Shown piece by piece: positions 8,122-16,797 of a stretch of 64,000 bases of DNA (positions within the stretch are counted from its first letter, which is position 1; each line of letters starts with the position of its first letter). The stretch covers positions 124,001 through 188,000 of the forward strand of contig NZ_VKAB01000016.1 in assembly GCF_009769385.1 (NCBI RefSeq), written 5' to 3'. The notes beneath the pieces were generated by a model that had not been told where the DNA came from, did not search any database, and saw nothing but the letters and a program-made list of their open reading frames with translations. The position numbers and the translations under genes are program-made. This DNA is from Saccharothrix deserti. Lineage in GTDB: Bacteria; Actinomycetota; Actinomycetes; Mycobacteriales; Pseudonocardiaceae.

Positions 8122-10362
8122 TCAGGGGACGAACGTCTCGTAGATCCCCCGGCCGAAGGTCGCCGCCACGAGCCGGTGGTTGCGGCCGTCGTACTCGATG
8201 TCGTCGACCGGGACCCGGGGCATGTCGTGGCCCAACCGGAGCCAGCGCCCGGCCACGAACGCGTCGCCGACGAACACGCCTTGGTCCGTGGCCACGTACA
8301 GCTGCCCCGCGCGGCCGAGCACGACGTCGTTGACCGGGGCCGACGGCAGGTTGCCCGAGATGTCGGTCCACCGGGCGCCCGCCGAACGGGTCGCCAGCAC
8401 GTGGGGCTCCGACGAACCGGACCGGTAGCCGGACAGCGTCACGTACGCGGTCGCGGCGTCACGTTCGGACACCGCGATCCGGGTCACCCACGGTTGGCCT
8501 TCGAGCACCTTCGTCCAGGTGGCGCCCAGGTCGCGGGTGATCCACACCCGGCCGTCGTCGGTGCCGACCCAGATCGTGCGCGGGTCGGACGGTGCGGCGG
8601 CGACCGTGGTGATCGTGCCGAACGGGTAGCTGTCCTGGCCCGGCCCGCCGGTCAGGTCGGGGCTGATCGGCGTCCACGTCACCCCGCCGTCGGCCGACCG
8701 GTTGAGCCGGTTCCCGCCGTAGTACAGGACCTCCGGGTTCGTCGGGTCGAACTGCACCGGGGTGAACCAGTTGCGCCGGTCCGCGGTCGTGCCGGGGGTG
8801 AAGTAGTCCATCGTCGTGCCACCGTCGGTCGACCGGAAGCAGTTGCCGTACTGGTAGCAGGCGAAGACGTTGTCCTTGTTACGCGGGTTGATGATGTTCT
8901 CCTCGCCGTCACCGCCGAGGTACTCGTTGAACGCCGGTCCGCCCCACGACCGCAGCGACCCGTTGTCCTGGGTGCCGCCGGAGACCCGCGTGACGTCCTG
9001 CGGGGTGATCGCCACGCTGTAGAACTGCGTCCACGGCTCGTGTTCGGCCTTGACCCAGCCGCCGTCGCCGTCGGCGTCCGACCGGTACACGCCGCCGTCG
9101 TTGCCCAGGTAGACCCGTGCCGGGTAACGGGGGTCCCAGACCATGGCGTGGTGGTCGACGTGGATCGAGGCGTCGTCCGCCGTCCAGGTCTCCCCGCCGT
9201 CCTTCGTGGTCAGCAGCGGGACACCGGCGACGTGCACGTGCCGAGAGTCGTCCGGCGAGACCCAGACCTTGCCGAACCACCAGCCGAAGGTCGACTGCGA
9301 GGACTTCAGCACGTCCGGCTCGGGCAGCCGCGTCCAGTTGTCACCGGCATCGGCCGAGGTGTAGAAACCGGCGAACGGGCCCGCGGTGCTGTTGACGATC
9401 ACGTACAGCCGGCCCGGTTCGGACGCCGAGACGCCGATGCCGATGCGGCCGACGTCGGGCCCGGCGGACGGCAGCCCACCCGCGAGCCGCTGCCACGTCA
9501 GGCCGCCGTCGACGGACCGGAACACGCCGGAGCCCTCGCCGCCGTAGACCCGCTTGACCGGAGTCCGCCGGTGGTCCCACAGAACGGCGTACACGCGCTT
9601 GGGGTCGGCCGGGTCGATCTGCACGTCGACCGCGCCGGTGAACTCGTTCGCGACGTCGAGCACGCGCTGCCAGCTGCCGCCACCGTTGGTGGACAGGTAC
9701 ACGCCCCGGTCGCCACCCGGGCTGTACAGCGACCCGTTGGCGGCGGCGAAGAGCCGGTCGGGGTTCGTCTTGTCGATCGCGATCCCGCCGATGGTGCCGG
9801 AGTCGCGCAAGCCGGTGTTGTGCCAGGTGTCGCCGCCGTCGTTGGAGCGGTAGACGCCGGTGCCCTCGTAGGTCACGCTGCCGCCGCCCGGGTTGGGCTC
9901 GCCGGTCCCGACGTACAGCGTGCCGTCACCCGCGGTCGCCACCGCGCCCATGGCCTGGGTCCAGTTGTCCGGCCACGCCGGTGCGAAGGTGCGCCCGGCG
10001 TCGGTGGACCGCCACAGCCCGCCGCTCGCCGCGGCGGCGTAGACGGTGTCGGCCCGCCGCGGGTCCAGCGCCAGGCTCACGATCCGGCCGCCGATGTTCG
10101 TCGGACCGATCGAGCGCCAAGGCGCACCGGCGGAGGGAAGGCTGTCGGCCTGGGCGGCGGCGAGGTCATGTGCGTGCCGCGGGATGGTCTCGCCACGGAC
10201 GGCCTTCTGCAGGAACCGGTGCTCGGCGGGGGCCGAAGGCCCGCGGACCGGGCGGTACTCGCCGGGCTGTCCGGTGCCGGGTGGGTCGGCGGCGGCAAGC
10301 GCGGGCAAGGGCGAGATCACCATCAGGGAGCAGATGGCGACCAGTAGACGGCGAACTCGCAT
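8122..10362 (-). CDS. Secreted sortilin/BNR-repeat beta-propeller protein
   Basis: 746 aa with a signal peptide (MRVRRLLVAICSLMVISPLP). At least nine Asp-box motifs are visible (STDAGRTF, SNDGGDTW, STNGGGSW, SVDGGLTW, SADAGDNW, TKDGGETW, STDGGTTM, SADGGVTW, TRDLGATW), giving a double beta-propeller of the VPS10/sortilin or GH74-like type. Catalytic acids of GH74 cannot be assigned with confidence, so a binding or scaffold role is equally possible. ATG 10362 follows GGGGGA at a good spacing; the upstream in-frame start adds a non-signal segment. It is transcribed towards the CebR-box region. Confidence 0.8.
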   Translation of the reverse strand: MRVRRLLVAICSLMVISPLPALAAADPPGTGQPGEYRPVRGPSAPAEHRFLQKAVRGETIPRHAHDLAAAQADSLPSAGAPWRSIGPTNIGGRIVSLALDPRRADTVYAAAASGGLWRSTDAGRTFAPAWPDNWTQAMGAVATAGDGTLYVGTGEPNPGGGSVTYEGTGVYRSNDGGDTWHNTGLRDSGTIGGIAIDKTNPDRLFAAANGSLYSPGGDRGVYLSTNGGGSWQRVLDVANEFTGAVDVQIDPADPKRVYAVLWDHRRTPVKRVYGGEGSGVFRSVDGGLTWQRLAGGLPSAGPDVGRIGIGVSASEPGRLYVIVNSTAGPFAGFYTSADAGDNWTRLPEPDVLKSSQSTFGWWFGKVWVSPDDSRHVHVAGVPLLTTKDGGETWTADDASIHVDHHAMVWDPRYPARVYLGNDGGVYRSDADGDGGWVKAEHEPWTQFYSVAITPQDVTRVSGGTQDNGSLRSWGGPAFNEYLGGDGEENIINPRNKDNVFACYQYGNCFRSTDGGTTMDYFTPGTTADRRNWFTPVQFDPTNPEVLYYGGNRLNRSADGGVTWTPISPDLTGGPGQDSYPFGTITTVAAAPSDPRTIWVGTDDGRVWITRDLGATWTKVLEGQPWVTRIAVSERDAATAYVTLSGYRSGSSEPHVLATRSAGARWTDISGNLPSAPVNDVVLGRAGQLYVATDQGVFVGDAFVAGRWLRLGHDMPRVPVDDIEYDGRNHRLVAATFGRGIYETFVP

Positions 10363-10494
10363 CGGGATCCCCCAGCGGTGAGCGTCAGCACAGCCGTCGC
10401 GCACGTTAGGGGACCCCGTGTCCGGACGACATCCGAGATCGTCGGAGGTTCTTGACAGTTGACCCCCGGAACCCCGAATCGCGGGACGCGAACG

Positions 10495-10534
10495 CGGAGA
10501 AGCCGGTCGGGCGTTCGCCTGACCGGCTTCTCCG
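10495..10534 (-). terminator. Strong hairpin, 14-bp perfect stem
   Basis: CGGAGAAGCCGGTC pairs perfectly with GACCGGCTTCTCCG across a 12-nt loop, starting 12 bp beyond the LADTG-protein stop codon. It separates this gene from the beta-propeller gene. Confidence 0.8.
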
Positions 10535-10546
10535 TGCGGCTGCCGC

Positions 10547-11245
10547 TTACTCGGCGGTGCGACGGCGGCGCAGCATGAACAGCGCCAGGCCGCCCGCGCC
10601 GAGGAGGACCAGGCCGATCACCAACGGGACGGTGGTCGAGGCGCCGGTGTCCGCCAGGTCCGACTCGTTGCTGACCGGCACGATGCCGGTGGTCGTCGTG
10701 GTCGTCGGCAGGGAAAACGTCGTAGTCGTCGTCGGCGTGGTCTCGCTCGGCGTCGTCGTGGTGGTCGTGGTGGTCGTCGTCGGCTCAGTGGTGGTCGTCG
10801 TGCCGACGGTGGTCGTGGTGGTGGTTGTAGTGGTGGTCGATGTGGTGGTGGTCGTCGCGGGCGTGGTGGTGGTCGTCGTCCGCGTGACGCACGGCGGGGT
10901 CTTGAGCTTCTTGGTGAACGAGAACTGGTCGCCGTCGCTCGCCTTCACCGTGATGGTGAAGACGTGGGCGACGTCGCCCGGTCTGGTGAACTTCTCCTCG
11001 TAGGACTGGCCGAACTTCTGGTCCTTGAGGGTCTCGTCGCCATCCTTGATCTTGATGGTGTTCGAGTCGCCGCGCGCGTACGACTTGAGTTTCACGGAAA
11101 GAACGGCCTTCTCGTCCTTGCACTCCGCCTTGAGCTCCGGCACGTGCGCTGAGGCCGGGGCCGTCATCGCCAGCATGGCCACTGCCGCGGTGGCCGTCAC
11201 CGCGGACAGGCCGAGTGCTCTGCGGGCGATCCGTGCGAACTCCAT
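10547..11245 (-). CDS. Sortase-anchored, Thr-rich cell-wall protein (LADTG)
   Basis: 232 aa. A signal peptide ending in APASA is followed by a small globular domain of about 90 residues with two Cys, a 70-residue Thr-rich spacer, then LADTG, a hydrophobic helix and a basic RRRR tail. LAxTG is the form used by class E sortases of high-GC actinobacteria, so the mature protein is probably covalently attached to peptidoglycan. The Thr spacer would span the wall. No family name is recognised for the N-terminal domain. Confidence 0.8.
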   Translation of the reverse strand: MEFARIARRALGLSAVTATAAVAMLAMTAPASAHVPELKAECKDEKAVLSVKLKSYARGDSNTIKIKDGDETLKDQKFGQSYEEKFTRPGDVAHVFTITVKASDGDQFSFTKKLKTPPCVTRTTTTTTPATTTTTSTTTTTTTTTTVGTTTTTEPTTTTTTTTTTPSETTPTTTTTFSLPTTTTTTGIVPVSNESDLADTGASTTVPLVIGLVLLGAGGLALFMLRRRRTAE

Positions 11246-11368
11246 GAAGGTCTCCTGTATCGGCTTGAACAGCGGTCATCGCGGGGCGGTACTTAGCCGT
11301 ACGGGGGCAACCCCTACACCGTTCATCCGGGTAGATCACCATTCGGCAACGCTGGGGACACGGCCTGA

Positions 11369-12013
11369 TCATCCGGGCCGACGGTGCCGCCGACGCCGAC
11401 GTAGTACCCGACCACCGAAACCCGGGACCGGGGGCTTGCGCTGGTCGAGGACGGTCAGGTCCGGTCGTCGACGCCGGGCCTGCTCGACGATCTCCTCGGC
11501 GGTCGCGGTCAACCACAGCAGGTGGATGGTGCCCCCGGGTGGATCGCCGAACATCAGGAAATCCCACGGCACCAACGTCGGTCCCGGCCCGGTGTCGGCC
11601 GGATCGATGTCGGCGACATCGAGGGTGTACACGCGAATCCGGCCGGCGTCGCGCCACGGCACCAGGCGCGGAGCGGACCACCACTTGGCCGACTCGTAGA
11701 ACCACACGCCCTCGCCGTCCATGGCCAGCACGCGTCGGCGCAGCACGGCGTTGCCCGGACGAATCCCGGCGAGCAACGCGACCACAGCGGGCAGGCACAG
11801 CATCAAGAGCGCGGCGAACAACGCGATCAGGAACGAGCCGAGGTCGTCCGCGGACCGGAACACCTCGGCGATCCACGACGGGGCGGTCAGGACCAGGATC
11901 GCCAGCCAACCGAGGCCGGCGATCAACAAGGCACCGCTGACCAGACCACCGATCCGCAGTCGCATTCGAACCACGAACGTCCCGTGCCGGGCCGGACCAC
12001 GCGGAACCGCCAT
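11369..12013 (-). CDS. Two-helix membrane protein of unknown function
   Basis: 214 aa. Two adjacent transmembrane helices near the N-terminus are followed by a cytosolic domain containing WWSAPRLVPWRDAGRIRVYTL and an Arg-rich tail; the arrangement resembles PH-like (YdbT-type) membrane domains but is not diagnostic. The start is 3 bp downstream of the stop of the neighbouring membrane gene, so both are probably one transcript. No function can be assigned. Confidence 0.6.
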   Translation of the reverse strand: MAVPRGPARHGTFVVRMRLRIGGLVSGALLIAGLGWLAILVLTAPSWIAEVFRSADDLGSFLIALFAALLMLCLPAVVALLAGIRPGNAVLRRRVLAMDGEGVWFYESAKWWSAPRLVPWRDAGRIRVYTLDVADIDPADTGPGPTLVPWDFLMFGDPPGGTIHLLWLTATAEEIVEQARRRRPDLTVLDQRKPPVPGFGGRVLRRRRRHRRPG

Positions 12014-12016
12014 ACG

Positions 12017-12565
12017 TCAGGCTCCGCCGTCGGAGTCGAACAGGGGTTTCAACGTGGCACCGATCAGAACGCCCTCCAGATAGCCGGCTCCGGCCCCGAT
12101 GCCGATACAGGCCCAGGCCGAAAGACCCGCATGGGCGAGTGCCAGCAGAGGCACGGCGGCGGCGAAGACCAGGGTCCCCGCGAGGCCGGCCAGCAAGGAA
12201 ACGGTGAACGATGGCGTGAACCGGTCCACCGTCGCGACCACGAGCCGGAACGCCACGTGGGCCGTCACGATGACGACCACTGCCTGGACTCCGTCCAATC
12301 GGGATCCCAGAGCCACGACACCGACGCCCGCCGCACCGACCACCAAGATCGTCGCCAGCGCGGCAACCGCTTTCGGGGAGGCGCCGGGAATGTTGTTGAC
12401 GCCGTGCGAGATGGCATAGGCACTCAGTCCAGAGACCCCACCACCGATCAGAGGCAAGATCCACCACGAGGACGCCGGGAGCAGCGGGGTGGCGAGCACC
12501 ACCGCTGCCATGCCCAGCAGCAAGCCGGCAAGCGGAACATCCTTCACGGGTAACTGTGTACACAC
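12017..12565 (-). CDS. Polytopic membrane protein, function unknown
   Basis: 182 aa, about five or six hydrophobic segments, Ala/Val/Gly-rich, with no recognised family. The start is uncertain: GTG 12565 gives the longest form, while GTG 12547 would begin just before the first helix. It is first of a two-gene unit with the gene ending at 11369. Confidence 0.5.
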   Translation of the reverse strand: MCTQLPVKDVPLAGLLLGMAAVVLATPLLPASSWWILPLIGGGVSGLSAYAISHGVNNIPGASPKAVAALATILVVGAAGVGVVALGSRLDGVQAVVVIVTAHVAFRLVVATVDRFTPSFTVSLLAGLAGTLVFAAAVPLLALAHAGLSAWACIGIGAGAGYLEGVLIGATLKPLFDSDGGA

Positions 12566-12670
12566 CGATTCCGGTGGAGTGCTCGACCACGGCCGGATGC
12601 TGCCAACGCCGCGTCGGCGTCCCGCCGGTGGCGACAGGCCATGCCGACAGGGCGCCCGAAGTTAAGAACA

Positions 12671-12700
12671 CTTGACATGGTGTCAAGCTGGCTTTACGTT
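12671..12700 (+). promoter_or_regulatory. Promoter with overlapping palindromic operator
   Basis: TTGACA (12672-12677) and TACGTT (12695-12700), 17 bp apart, form a sigma-70-type promoter pointing at the DUF4386 gene. The -35 lies inside a perfect palindrome, CTTGACA-TGG-TGTCAAG (12671-12687), so a repressor bound there would block polymerase. The cognate regulator is not in the immediate neighbourhood. Confidence 0.55.
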
Positions 12701-12837
12701 GGCCATGTCAAACATGTTGTACATCGAAGCTCCGCTCGACGACGCCTTCCGATACCCGAGGGCTGACCACCGCACACCACCCGGCCGCACGAGGAAACCG
12801 CCTCGTGGGCTCTGTTCAGCACACCCAAGGGGAAGTC

Positions 12838-13551
12838 ATGAGCTCACCCAAGCGCGCGGCGAGAGTCGCGGGCGTCCTCTACCTCCTCCTCGCCGTTCTC
12901 AACGGCGCAGCGGAGATGTACGTGCGGGCCACGATCGTCCAGCCCGGCGACGCGGCTGCCACGGCCGACAACGTCGTCGCGCACGCCACCCTGTTCCGCC
13001 TCGGCTTCGTGGGCGACCTCGTGGGCATCGCCTGCCTGCTCTTCGTGGCCATGGCCCTGCACCGGTTGCTCGGGCACGTCGACAAGAACGCCGCCGCGGC
13101 CATGGTCGTCTTCGTGACCGTCGCCGTCGCGCTGATGTGCGCGAACCTGCTCAACCACTTCGCCGCGCTGATGGTCGCCACCGACGGGTCCTTCGCGACG
13201 GCCTTCGGCCCTGACGGGTCCGACGCCCTGGTGCTGATGTTCCTCGACCTGCACCACAACGGATACCTGATCGCCCAGGTCTTCTTCGGCCTGTGGCTCC
13301 TCCCGCTCGGGCACCTGGTCCGCGCATCGGGTCAGTTCCCCAGGTCGCTCGGTGTCCTGCTGGCGGTCGGGTGCTTCAGCTACCTGGTGGACCTGCTGGC
13401 GAAGTTCCTGCTCCCCGACCTCGGGGCCGCCGCGTCCCCGTTCGTGCTGGCGCCCGCGGTCGTCGCGGAGCTCTGGATGATCGGCTGCCTCCTGCGCAAC
13501 AGCGTCAAGGAGGACACCCGGCCAGGCGGACTCGTCCCCGCCGCGGCCTGA
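12838..13551 (+). CDS. DUF4386-family membrane protein
   Basis: 237 aa, six predicted transmembrane helices. The opening RAARVAGVLYLLLAVLNGAAE and the mid-protein FLDLHHNGYLIAQVFFGLWLLPLG are typical of DUF4386 proteins, whose biochemical role is unknown. ATG 12838 has AAGGGGAA 5-8 nt upstream. The leader from the predicted promoter is about 130 nt and appears non-coding. Confidence 0.8.
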   Translation: MSSPKRAARVAGVLYLLLAVLNGAAEMYVRATIVQPGDAAATADNVVAHATLFRLGFVGDLVGIACLLFVAMALHRLLGHVDKNAAAAMVVFVTVAVALMCANLLNHFAALMVATDGSFATAFGPDGSDALVLMFLDLHHNGYLIAQVFFGLWLLPLGHLVRASGQFPRSLGVLLAVGCFSYLVDLLAKFLLPDLGAAASPFVLAPAVVAELWMIGCLLRNSVKEDTRPGGLVPAAA

Positions 13552-13661
13552 TCCGAAGCACGGCGACGTCGGTCATCAGCAGACGGACGATCTTCATGGC
13601 GAACTGTCGCGGTACACCGAAGCAGGCGGCCTCGACCGCACCTGATCGCTACAGTTCGACC

Positions 13662-14579
13662 ATGGCCGTGCTGGAGATCTCCGATCTGGTGGCGGTGTGG
13701 GATCCGGTGACCGGCGAGCGCCTTCCGGTGCACCGGGGCGAGGTGATCGCCCGGCTGCGCGAGGTCGGGGACGAGCGCGCCGCCCGGATCGTGCAGCGGA
13801 TGCCCGTGACCGGCGAGTTCCTCGATCCCGTGGCGGTGGACCGGCTCCTGGTCCGGGTTCACACCGAACTGCAGCGGCTCAACGAAGAACTGCACATGGC
13901 ACAGCGGTTCACCGAGATCCTGGTGCCGGTGCTCACCGCCGTGCGGGCAGCCGGGAGCCGACCTCGGATCGTGGACATCGGTTGCGGTATCGGGTTCATG
14001 GTGCGCAGCCTGGCCGCCTCCGGCGTGTTGGGCACCGATGTCGAGTTGGTGGGCGTGGACTTCAACCGCGCCCTGGTGGACGAGGCGACCAGGCTCGCCG
14101 AGGACGAGCAGCTCCCGTGCACGTTCGTCTGCGCGGACGCGTTCGCACTGGCCGAGGAGGCCACCGTCTACCTGTCGAGCGGGCTGCTGCACCACTTCCC
14201 GGCCGACCGGCTGGCCGAGTTCTTCCGCGCCCAGGACCGCGCCGGCACGCAGGCGTTCATCCACTACGACATCGCCGCGACCCGACTGGCCCCGTTCGGG
14301 GCCTGGCTGTTCCACCGAGCCCGGATGCGCGAGCCGCTCGGCCGCCACGACGGCGTGGTGTCCGCGATGCGCGCTCACGGCGACGACGTGCTGCTGTCCG
14401 CCGCGGCGCACGCCGGTGGGATGGACGCGTTCCTGTTCGAATCGCCCAAGTACACCAATCCGTTCTGCGCGGCGATGAGGCCGGTCGTCGGCCTGCGCCC
14501 GGCGTTGACCGGCGATTTCCGCCGTGCCCTGGGACGCCGGGCACGCGGGCTGGTCGCGGCGCGGGCGAAGGTGGGCTGA
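13662..14579 (+). CDS. SAM-dependent methyltransferase (class I)
   Basis: 305 aa, cytosolic. Motif I reads IVDIGCGIGFMVRSL, with an acidic GVDFNRALV strand and a CADAFAL motif after it, as in class I Rossmann methyltransferases. The N-terminal 95 residues are helical and may shape the substrate site. Its stop is directly abutted by the ATG of a small membrane protein gene (TGAATG), suggesting coupling. The substrate is unknown. Confidence 0.8.
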   Translation: MAVLEISDLVAVWDPVTGERLPVHRGEVIARLREVGDERAARIVQRMPVTGEFLDPVAVDRLLVRVHTELQRLNEELHMAQRFTEILVPVLTAVRAAGSRPRIVDIGCGIGFMVRSLAASGVLGTDVELVGVDFNRALVDEATRLAEDEQLPCTFVCADAFALAEEATVYLSSGLLHHFPADRLAEFFRAQDRAGTQAFIHYDIAATRLAPFGAWLFHRARMREPLGRHDGVVSAMRAHGDDVLLSAAAHAGGMDAFLFESPKYTNPFCAAMRPVVGLRPALTGDFRRALGRRARGLVAARAKVG

Positions 14580-15098
14580 ATGGCGACGACGGTTCCGGCG
14601 GTGCTGGGCCTGCTCGCGCTCGTCGACGCCGGCTTCGCGGGTTTTCGTGCCGCCACCGGCCGCAACGCCAGGATCCGCAAGCGCTCGTACCACCTGACGG
14701 CCGCACGCCGGGGCTTCGTGGTCGGCGCCGCCGCGCTCGCGCTCGTGACGCTGCCGATCGCGGCGACCCTGGTGTTCACGGCGGATCCGGGCGCTCGTTA
14801 CGACGAACTGGTCCGTGCGGGCACGCGGATGCTCCAGGTGCTGGCGCCGTTCGCGGTGCCCGTGGCGGTGTCGCTGCCGGCGTACTGGCTGCTGCCGATG
14901 AGGGGGAGCACGTTCGTGATCCTGGTGGGTCTCGGGCCGTTCACCCTGGCACGGCCGGTGGTCGTGATCGGCGCCACGGCGTGGTCGGTGGCGGGGTCGG
15001 TCGACTGGCTCGTCTGGGCGGTCGCGATCACGGCGGCCGTCGGTGTGCTGACCGTCGAGCCGCTCGTCCATCGCCGCTGGTACGGAGCTCCGGTGTGA
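14580..15098 (+). CDS. Small polytopic membrane protein
   Basis: 172 aa with about four or five hydrophobic helices and a basic loop (GRNARIRKRSYHLTAARRG). It begins at the base directly after the methyltransferase stop, so expression is probably translationally coupled; the pair may act together on a membrane substrate. No family recognised. Confidence 0.6.
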   Translation: MATTVPAVLGLLALVDAGFAGFRAATGRNARIRKRSYHLTAARRGFVVGAAALALVTLPIAATLVFTADPGARYDELVRAGTRMLQVLAPFAVPVAVSLPAYWLLPMRGSTFVILVGLGPFTLARPVVVIGATAWSVAGSVDWLVWAVAITAAVGVLTVEPLVHRRWYGAPV

Positions 15099-15129
15099 CG
15101 GCTGCCCTTGGGGCCGGGCAGCGGCCGTC
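15097..15129 (+). terminator. Imperfect hairpin after the membrane protein gene
   Basis: GACGGC-TGCCC pairs with GGGCA-GC(GG)CCGTC leaving a short bulge; it begins within the stop codon of the preceding gene. A likely terminator for the methyltransferase/membrane protein unit. Confidence 0.45.
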
Positions 15130-15199
15130 AAGTCTTCACATGCCATTTGGTTATGTGGAGAATCCTTGACGATCAGTCGCCCAGCCTCCAGGAGCTCCG

Positions 15200-16771
15200 A
15201 TGCCCAGACCACGGTCACTCGCCCTCGTGCTGGCCGCCGTTGTGTTCGCCGCGGTTCCGGCTCCCGATCTGGCGACCAGCGCATCCGCGCAGGTCGAGGA
15301 CACGCTCGGCCGGGACCTCAGCGCGATCCTCACCAACCCCGGCCTCAGCGGCGCGGATGTGGGACTCGTGGTCCGCCACGCCGATACCGGCGCCGTGTTG
15401 TTCACCACGAGGAGCGACAAGCGCAGCCAACCGGCGTCCAACGGCAAGCTGATCAGCTCCGCCGCGGTACTCGACGTACTCGGTCCCGACCACCGGTTCA
15501 GCACGAGCGTGTCCGCAGCGGGCAGCGTGCGTGGCGGCGCATTGGCAGGTGATGTGCACCTGCGTGGAACCGGAGACCCGACCATGCTCGCCGCCGACTA
15601 CGACGCGCTGGCCGCCAAGGTCGCGGCCGGTGGGATCAGGCTGGTCCTCGGCAAACTCGTCGCCGACGACACCTGGTTCGACTCCGTGAGGCTGGGCACC
15701 GGCTGGGCCTGGGACGACGAGCCGTACTACTACAGCGGTCAGATCTCGGCGCTGACCGTCTCGCCGGACACCGACTACGACGCCGGATCGATCATCGTGC
15801 GGGTCACCCCCGGTGCGATGGGCACGCCGGCTACGGTCACCACGGAGCCGCCCACGAGCTATGTCACGATCGCCAACACGGCTGTGACCGGCCCGCCCGG
15901 CTCGACGCCGAGCGTGTCCGTGGAGCGACGGCACGGCACCAACGTGATCAGCGTCCGAGGCACCGTCCCCGCGGGTGGTGCGGTCGAGGCGAAGTGGAGC
16001 ACGGTGTGGGAACCGACCGGACTGGTCACGTCCCTGTTCCACGACGCCCTGGCTCGGCACGGGGTCCGCGTGGTCGGCGGCACGGGCATCGGCGCGACCC
16101 CGGCGGACGCCCGGCTTCTCGGCGAGCACCTGTCGATGCCGCTGTCGGGGTTGCTGGCCCCCTTCCTCAAGCTCAGCAACAACATGCACGCCGAGATCCT
16201 GGTGAAGACCGCCGGCCGGGCCGTGTACGGCGAGGGCAGTTGGAGCGCGGGGTTGCGGGCGATCTCGGCGAAGCTCGGCGGGTTGGGTGTGGATCCGACC
16301 GCGCTGTCGCTGAAGGACGGCTCCGGTCTGTCCAGAATGGACAACGCGACACCGGACCAGATGGCCGCGCTGCTGCTCGCGGCGAAGACCAAGCCGTGGT
16401 TCCAGGCCTGGTACGACGCGCTACCCGTCGCCGGGGTGAGCGACCGGATGATCGGCGGCACACTGCGCAGCCGGATGCGCGGCACGCCGGCCGAGGGCAA
16501 CGTGCGGGCCAAGACAGGCACCTTGACCGGTGTGAGCGCGCTGTCCGGCTACGTGACCACCGCGGACGGCACCCCGTTGGTGTTCTCGATGATCAGCAAC
16601 AACACCCTCACGTCGGCGAAACCGTTCGAGGACGCCGTCGTGGTGCGGCTGGCGGGCAACCGGAACGGCCAGACTCCGCCCACGGTCCGGATCGTGCCCG
16701 AGTCGGCGGCGGATCAGGTGCACCCCGGCAGCAGCCTTGAACTGGAATGCAGCTGGACCAAGTCCTGCTGA
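15200..16771 (+). CDS. dacB: D-alanyl-D-alanine carboxypeptidase/endopeptidase (PBP4 class, S13)
   Basis: 523 aa, secreted, with a signal peptide ending near residue 30. The three penicillin-binding motifs are present: SxxK as Ser80-Asn-Gly-Lys83, SxN as SNN in LKLSNNMHAE, and KTG in RAKTGTLTG. The large insert between SxxK and SxN is typical of PBP4. It trims or cleaves peptidoglycan cross-links outside the membrane. ATG 15200 follows CCAGGAG. The short Cys-containing C-terminal tail is unusual. The gene stands alone between a hairpin and a convergent dehydrogenase. Confidence 0.9.
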   Translation: MPRPRSLALVLAAVVFAAVPAPDLATSASAQVEDTLGRDLSAILTNPGLSGADVGLVVRHADTGAVLFTTRSDKRSQPASNGKLISSAAVLDVLGPDHRFSTSVSAAGSVRGGALAGDVHLRGTGDPTMLAADYDALAAKVAAGGIRLVLGKLVADDTWFDSVRLGTGWAWDDEPYYYSGQISALTVSPDTDYDAGSIIVRVTPGAMGTPATVTTEPPTSYVTIANTAVTGPPGSTPSVSVERRHGTNVISVRGTVPAGGAVEAKWSTVWEPTGLVTSLFHDALARHGVRVVGGTGIGATPADARLLGEHLSMPLSGLLAPFLKLSNNMHAEILVKTAGRAVYGEGSWSAGLRAISAKLGGLGVDPTALSLKDGSGLSRMDNATPDQMAALLLAAKTKPWFQAWYDALPVAGVSDRMIGGTLRSRMRGTPAEGNVRAKTGTLTGVSALSGYVTTADGTPLVFSMISNNTLTSAKPFEDAVVVRLAGNRNGQTPPTVRIVPESAADQVHPGSSLELECSWTKSC

Positions 16772-16797
16772 ACCGCCGGCCCGCAGCCGCCTGACCG

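Noticed and set aside
8176..10347. 723-codon forward ORF opposite the beta-propeller gene
   Set aside because: Val/Arg/Gly-rich shadow of the real reverse-strand gene caused by high GC; no RBS or domain.
12705..12830. ORF starting ATGTCAAACATG just after the predicted promoter
   Set aside because: It would begin before or at the transcription start, has no RBS and runs out of frame into the DUF4386 gene with no similarity.
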